This document shows, in pieces, positions 59,381 to 64,000 of a stretch of DNA of 64,000 bases (positions within the stretch are counted from its first letter, which is position 1; each line of letters starts with the position of its first letter). Position numbers and translations under genes: made by a program. The DNA is taken from assembly GCA_004123355.1 (NCBI GenBank), contig SCHM01000003.1, positions 6,715,058-6,779,057 on the forward strand, written 5' to 3'. The notes beneath the pieces are model-generated. The model saw only the letters and a list, made by a program, of their open reading frames with translations, ran no database searches and was not told the DNA's origin. The stretch comes from Amphirosellinia nigrospora (lineage: Eukaryota > Ascomycota > Sordariomycetes > Xylariales > Xylariaceae).

Positions 59381-62185
59381 CTAGTTTCGGTCCCTGGGCT
59401 TTCGTTTAAATAATGCACCTTTTCTGCCCACATCAGTGTCTGCTGATATGAGATGTCCGCCTGCGAGTTTCTCTTTCTCCGCCTTGACAAGCTTGCGTCG
59501 TTCATTGCGCTTTTGCTCGATAACCTCCTGGCTGAGATGCCCGAATCCGTTACGCCGCTTGAAACATGCTTCCAGCAGGGCGTTGGCATCGATCATCTTC
59601 CGAGGTATAGTCTGTACGACCTGAAATGTTTCCATCGGATCTCCCAAATTTTTTATTTCAGGCTCGCCAAGTTTGAAAATGGTTAGTGCAATGCGGAATA
59701 ATGTCTTCGAGCCCTCATAGAAGAAGACGTCCCACACACGCAAAGTGCTCTCGATTGGTAACGTCCCGATAAAGCAGCTCATGAACCAGGCTGTCATGCA
59801 GAGAGTGATGGGGGGTAGACGAGTGGTGAGCTCTACACGATGTCTATGGCGCCGACTTTTGGGCCGTGCGACATCTGTACCATCCAACTCGCCACCAATC
59901 TTAGCCCACACGTTAGGCATTGTATCTCGAATCGACGACATAAGCACACCCAAGTCTATGTTAGCCCCTCCAGACTGACCTCATGCGTACCAGGGAGGTA
60001 GACTCTGGTGATAATGTTCAGCAACCAGAATGCGTTCTCCTCTGATTCTACAAAAAGCAGCAATAGGCCGGCCAAGAAGTTAAGAGATTGGCAATAACCA
60101 ATGCGAGGGTTGTAGATGGCGAAGGCGTAGAGCACGCGGCGCAAGGAAGAAATCATGGCTGTTTCACCTGGTACAGCAGCATTCTTCGCTGAGCCTACCA
60201 CCGTCTGCTGACTGCTGCGTGTTGAAGCTTCATCCTGAACTGGATCATCGGGCATAGCCGACCGAAATCTAATGTTGTCCGGAAATGTACGGTGCAAGTC
60301 GCGCTCAATAGCGTCCGCATCAACTTCTTTCACTTGACGTTCTAGCAGGTCATCATATAATCCTGCGTGTTTTGCCACGATAGCAGGTCCACCGGCATAA
60401 TAGAACCATGCGGCGCCCCTCCAATCAGGCGGTATACCCTTGCGAACGAACCGCTTAGCCTTGGCCGAGTGAGGAGGAAACCGGTTAGGAGAGTCCGTCA
60501 TGAGCCCGTTTTCTTTCAAGAAAACATTCCACTTCTTCCGCCGTCGCACGAGATACTTGGTATAACCACCGTCCCACCAGTCAAATTCTTCGCGGGTAAT
60601 ATACTGGTTACTTTTTTTGAAGCCATATCGATCACGTTCGTCTTCTCCGGTGGTTGTTAGGTTCGTTTCATGGCGGATCGGAGGTGATGGGGTGAAATCT
60701 TCTACAGGATTAGGCTGGTCGGCATTGGACCCGTCGGAGGGCTGCTGGCTGGTTGCGGTGTTCTCAGAGGGTGCACGTTTATGGTTGGAGATGCGAAAAA
60801 TGGCAGCCGAGTCGCGCACAACTGGAGCATCATTCCCCAAGTCAAAAGATGGTTCAGGTGCGGTGGCAGCAACCTCGGCCACAACGTCTAATTCTGGAGT
60901 TCCTCCCTTACTTGATTCAGATGTTGCCGTTGGCGGTGGTGACTCGTCTAGGTCGTTGTCCTCTGGTCCTGAGTCATCGTCGAATCCCTTATCGTAGAGC
61001 CCTAGCACATCGTCTACGCTGAGACCATCATCAACGTTCCCATACACAGATGTCACAGAGCTACTCTTTGTCACTACACTACTTCTTTCTGTTGCAAGTG
61101 TTCCTTGGGCAGTCGAGGCAGAGAGTTGGGATCGATAACTAGATCTAAGCTCGTCGTTGGGTAGCGAGGCCATGCGAGGAATGGGATCCGAGCAAAGCTG
61201 GGGCCACTGCTCTCAGCTCGGACGTAGGAAAGGGGTGTGCGAGTTGGAGGAGGGTAAGGCTGTCGAGCCCTACCACGCAGATTATCGCGGTTGTGAGGGT
61301 TGTGAGGGTCGTGAGGTGGCCTAACAGTTAGAGAGCCAAATGTCGAAGAAGACACGTTAGACGAAACGGACGGGCCACGGGATCGAGGCCACGGGCCCCC
61401 GAGGGCATTGATAGGATCATGCGGACTAGGCTCCCGAGGCTGTGGTGATCGTAGCCGTGGACCATCATGGTAAGATTGCTTTATACTCGGAACACGAGGC
61501 CGCGAGAAGTTCTCAATGGGTATAGGGTTATCGGTAGTATTCGATCTGGCTGGGGGTAAAGTAGGAAAGTCGTCTCGGGTCTCCGAGGTAACTGAATCAA
61601 TGCTTCGATGTGACCCGTTCGCCGAATAAGACGACTCATTGGTGAAACTATGGGCAATAGGTGAGTTGGGCGCAGACGTTTGGTAATAGGTGAGGCCGGG
61701 ATTTTGAGGGATCGAGTCCCATCGTGAGGAAATGGGCGGCGAGGGTATTCGCTGAGATGAGGCGGAATTGTCTCTCAGATAGCCTGTACGTGAAGGCAGG
61801 TCGCGGTTCGGATTGCTTGTCGCGTATGTCGGCGTTATTGGGAGGCTGATGCCTGATTATGGCGCTGGCCATATGGATTCTCACCCCAATTCTGTCTGGA
61901 TGCCGGGTGCGTGGAGAAGGAATACGATGGCGAAGGAGGGGACAGAGTAGGACTCCTGTCCTGCAAGTGTTTCGGATTCCAGTCTCTGGTAGCAGGCTGC
62001 CCGGCTTCTCTGAAGTTCAAGCTATGCTCTCGACGGGGAAAGCGGACCGGTCCATCACCTGAGGTCAGCACTACACCTGAACTAGAATCTGTAACGCGGT
62101 CATCGATATGTCCGCTGGGATGTTGGGCAAGGGGATTCGTAGGCACATCATCCAACTGCCGAACGGTCATTATCCTTTTAGACAT
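59381..62185 (-). CDS. TBC-domain Rab GTPase-activating protein (Gyp3/Msb3-like)
   Basis: RabGAP of about 935 aa. The proposed start is ATG 62185 (MSKRIMTVRQLDDVPTNP). The first 500 residues are Ser/Pro/Arg-rich and probably disordered. The TBC domain follows: GIPPDWRGAAWFYYAGGP, the arginine finger in IERDLHRTFPDN (IxxDxxR, about residue 625), and the glutamine finger in YCQSLNFLAGLLLLFVE (YxQ, about 695). Then come ITRVYLPGTHEVSLEG, TAWFMSCFIGTLPIESTLRV and WDVFFYEGSKTLF. The tail is basic (EQKRNERRKLVKAEKE). Both catalytic fingers are present, so GAP activity is expected. A lost base in the C4 run at 59965-59968 separates two frames inside the domain, and the N-terminal half has further shifts (near 61855 and 61180). 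Family resemblance is closest to Gyp3/Msb3, which act in polarised secretion; the exact orthologue is not certain. Confidence 0.85.
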
Positions 62186-64000
62186 GGGTTCAAGGTCGCC
62201 GGATTCGTTGTTGTGTTGTCAAACAAATCGCCGTAGCCAATTCTTACAGCCCAGCCTAGCGCCACTATTCAGCCCTCTCAAGAACGTACAATCAGCGTGG
62301 GTTCGTTCGATCACAACGGTGGCGGTCAGTGTTAGGTCAGATCGGATATGGTGAAGTGCAAGAATCGAGGTGCGCTCAGGATTGATCGATCACTAGTTGC
62401 AGAAATGTATCAAATCGGATTAAAGGCTTCGCTTAGATGTAGAGTCGGATAAGTCGAAGAGAGTGTGAATATGTATGGCGGAGGTAAGTGTCGATATTAG
62501 TGGAAGTTAAGGACCATCCATACTCCTGATTCAAGTTGACTCGGGTGATCCAGCTTGTGAGAGGAGGATGGTGGACAATAGACGAACAAGTGGTTGTACG
62601 CAATAGGAAAATGGAGTGGACGCAGGAGATTAGACCGGGACAGACGTATGTACAAAATGGATGCGTGTCTCAGCCAGGACTCGATCTTGCAGTAGGCGGC
62701 TTGAGACAAGGAATGACTGGAGTAATGAACTGTTGAATAGGTCGGGGTTACGAGACACCGGGGAAAGGTGAGGCTTTGGATGGTGGTCGATATAGACTAA
62801 GGTACCTAAGACGAGTAAACGAACAAGTGAATGAATAAATGAATGAATGATGAATGAACGGATGACGGCTGGGTGAATAAGCCACTGAACGAGTAATGCT
62901 TGTAAACGGAGGTACAGAAGGGACAGAAGAGATGTGAGAGTGGTTGATGCAGGATCCCGTCGCTGGCTACCACTACCGAGTCCACGATCGAAGCTGTGTG
63001 GCTTTGGCCCGTTGACCAGAAAAGTGAAATGAGTGGAAAGAAGTGAAGCCACCAGAGAGGTGCACACCTGATATCTAGACGAGCCGTCCTAAGTGGTTGC
63101 AGGCTAAGAAAACGGGTATCGATCTAACCCAAGGCAGTGCACCTGGTTGGTTAAGGTAGGGAGGCAGGCAGGTACAAGTACTACCAATATGTGTAGTGCA
63201 GATCGACGGTCGTACGGCATCAGGATATAGCATACAGTATACAGCTGCCTCCTCTGTCCAATCTCTATCGCCGGCCGGACATGCCGTCTCAGATTGGCCA
63301 AAAATGTGTCAATAAGCTTGTGCTGCTCAGGTTTTTTTTTTCTTACTCATTCTTTATTTTCCGGCTCGAGCACTGTCTGGCCGAAATAAGCCAAATAAGG
63401 TACTTGGTTATGGGACCTGGTCCAGGGTCAGTCAGCGCAACGGTAAAAGCTAGGAGGGCGCCTTGACCCCGCCAAGACCCCGAGTTCTACAGTATGTATA
63501 CCTCTTGAACTCATGCATCCTGCAACACCTCAATCACAGCTTATTTTTCTACAGGTGCGGGTAATGTTTCTTCAAGGTCATTGTTTATTGTCTATCTATC
63601 GATCTCTTAAGGCTACACATAGACTCCTAAGTATTTTATGTGTAAGTAATTTCTGCCAGTCTGCTTCTAGTATGCCGCTTACATAGTAGGTGGGTACCTA
63701 AGGTAAAGGTACCCGCCGAGACCCGCAGTTTCACATGGCGAGGTTTAGGCCCTTTCTAACATTATCACTGGGTACTGCTCCTTGGAATGGGATGCCTTGC
63801 CTTACTGGTACTTCTATCGCGTACTCTTCCTTTCATTTTCCTTTGCATCATCCAAGTTCGCTATGTATATATCTACCTTACTTGCTACTTACCACTGAGT
63901 ATGCTAAATTTCAGGGGCGAACCTGTCCTACCTGCAGGCAACGTTGGCGGCTGCAGGTGATCTCTGAATGGCACGTAGCTGAGTAAGAGAAAAAACGGAA
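62186..64000. promoter_or_regulatory. TBC gene upstream region to window end
   Basis: About 1.8 kb upstream of the RabGAP. It contains a GAAT tetranucleotide tract at about 62827-62858 and GGTACCTAAG-type motifs at 62801-62812 and 63689-63715. Frames at 62497-63067 (-) and 63735-63986 (+) carry no domain. A gene may begin beyond the right edge, but nothing here proves it. Confidence 0.4.

Overview
The window is nuclear DNA of a filamentous ascomycete (Pezizomycotina, most likely Sordariomycetes). The evidence is short GT-AG introns of about 50-150 nt, long AT-richer intergenic stretches, a lone dispersed 5S rRNA gene, recurrent CCTAGGTA-type palindromes between genes, and fungus-specific gene families. 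No prokaryotic, viral or CRISPR features were seen. All calls were made by reading; no database search was run.

Layout. 0-5 kb: a divergent glycine-betaine pair, betaine aldehyde dehydrogenase (-) and choline dehydrogenase (+), around a 1.6-kb shared promoter. 5.5-21 kb: DBP4 RNA helicase, a SUN-domain nuclear-envelope protein, GAL10 epimerase and a giant ankyrin/coiled-coil protein. 21-34.7 kb: a gene-poor, accessory-looking stretch with an orphan membrane protein, a small secreted protein, a decayed DUF2235 hydrolase, a SesB-type alpha/beta-hydrolase that has lost its catalytic serine, a 5S rRNA gene, a trypsin-fold protein and LTR-like repeats. 35-64 kb: mostly housekeeping genes (aldo-keto reductase, HIT protein, RPB12, GPN1, BTB protein, SEC11, BRF1, CWF19, a ubiquitin E2, a TBC RabGAP), plus a multi-pass membrane protein, a small lysine-rich protein and two TA-flanked foldback (MITE-like) elements.

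Most long genes, including single-copy essential ones, are interrupted by 1-2 nt frameshifts, usually single-base deletions at short homopolymers, while both flanking frames stay conserved. For 11 genes I placed about 27 such indels by hand in roughly 21 kb of coding sequence, about 24 of them deletions; correcting for them returns each gene to a multiple of three. I read this as uncorrected consensus error in a long-read-type assembly, not gene death, so these loci are annotated as CDS spanning the breaks.

Functional links are local: CHDH and BADH form one pathway (choline to betaine aldehyde to glycine betaine). RPB12, GPN1 and BRF1 all serve nuclear RNA polymerases (a shared subunit, a Pol II import/assembly GTPase, the Pol III initiation factor), but they are scattered and may be neighbours by chance. 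The 24-34 kb island carries enzyme domains of the kinds found as effector modules of fungal NLR and incompatibility proteins. It is the best place in the window to look for something new, though no complete system is demonstrated here.
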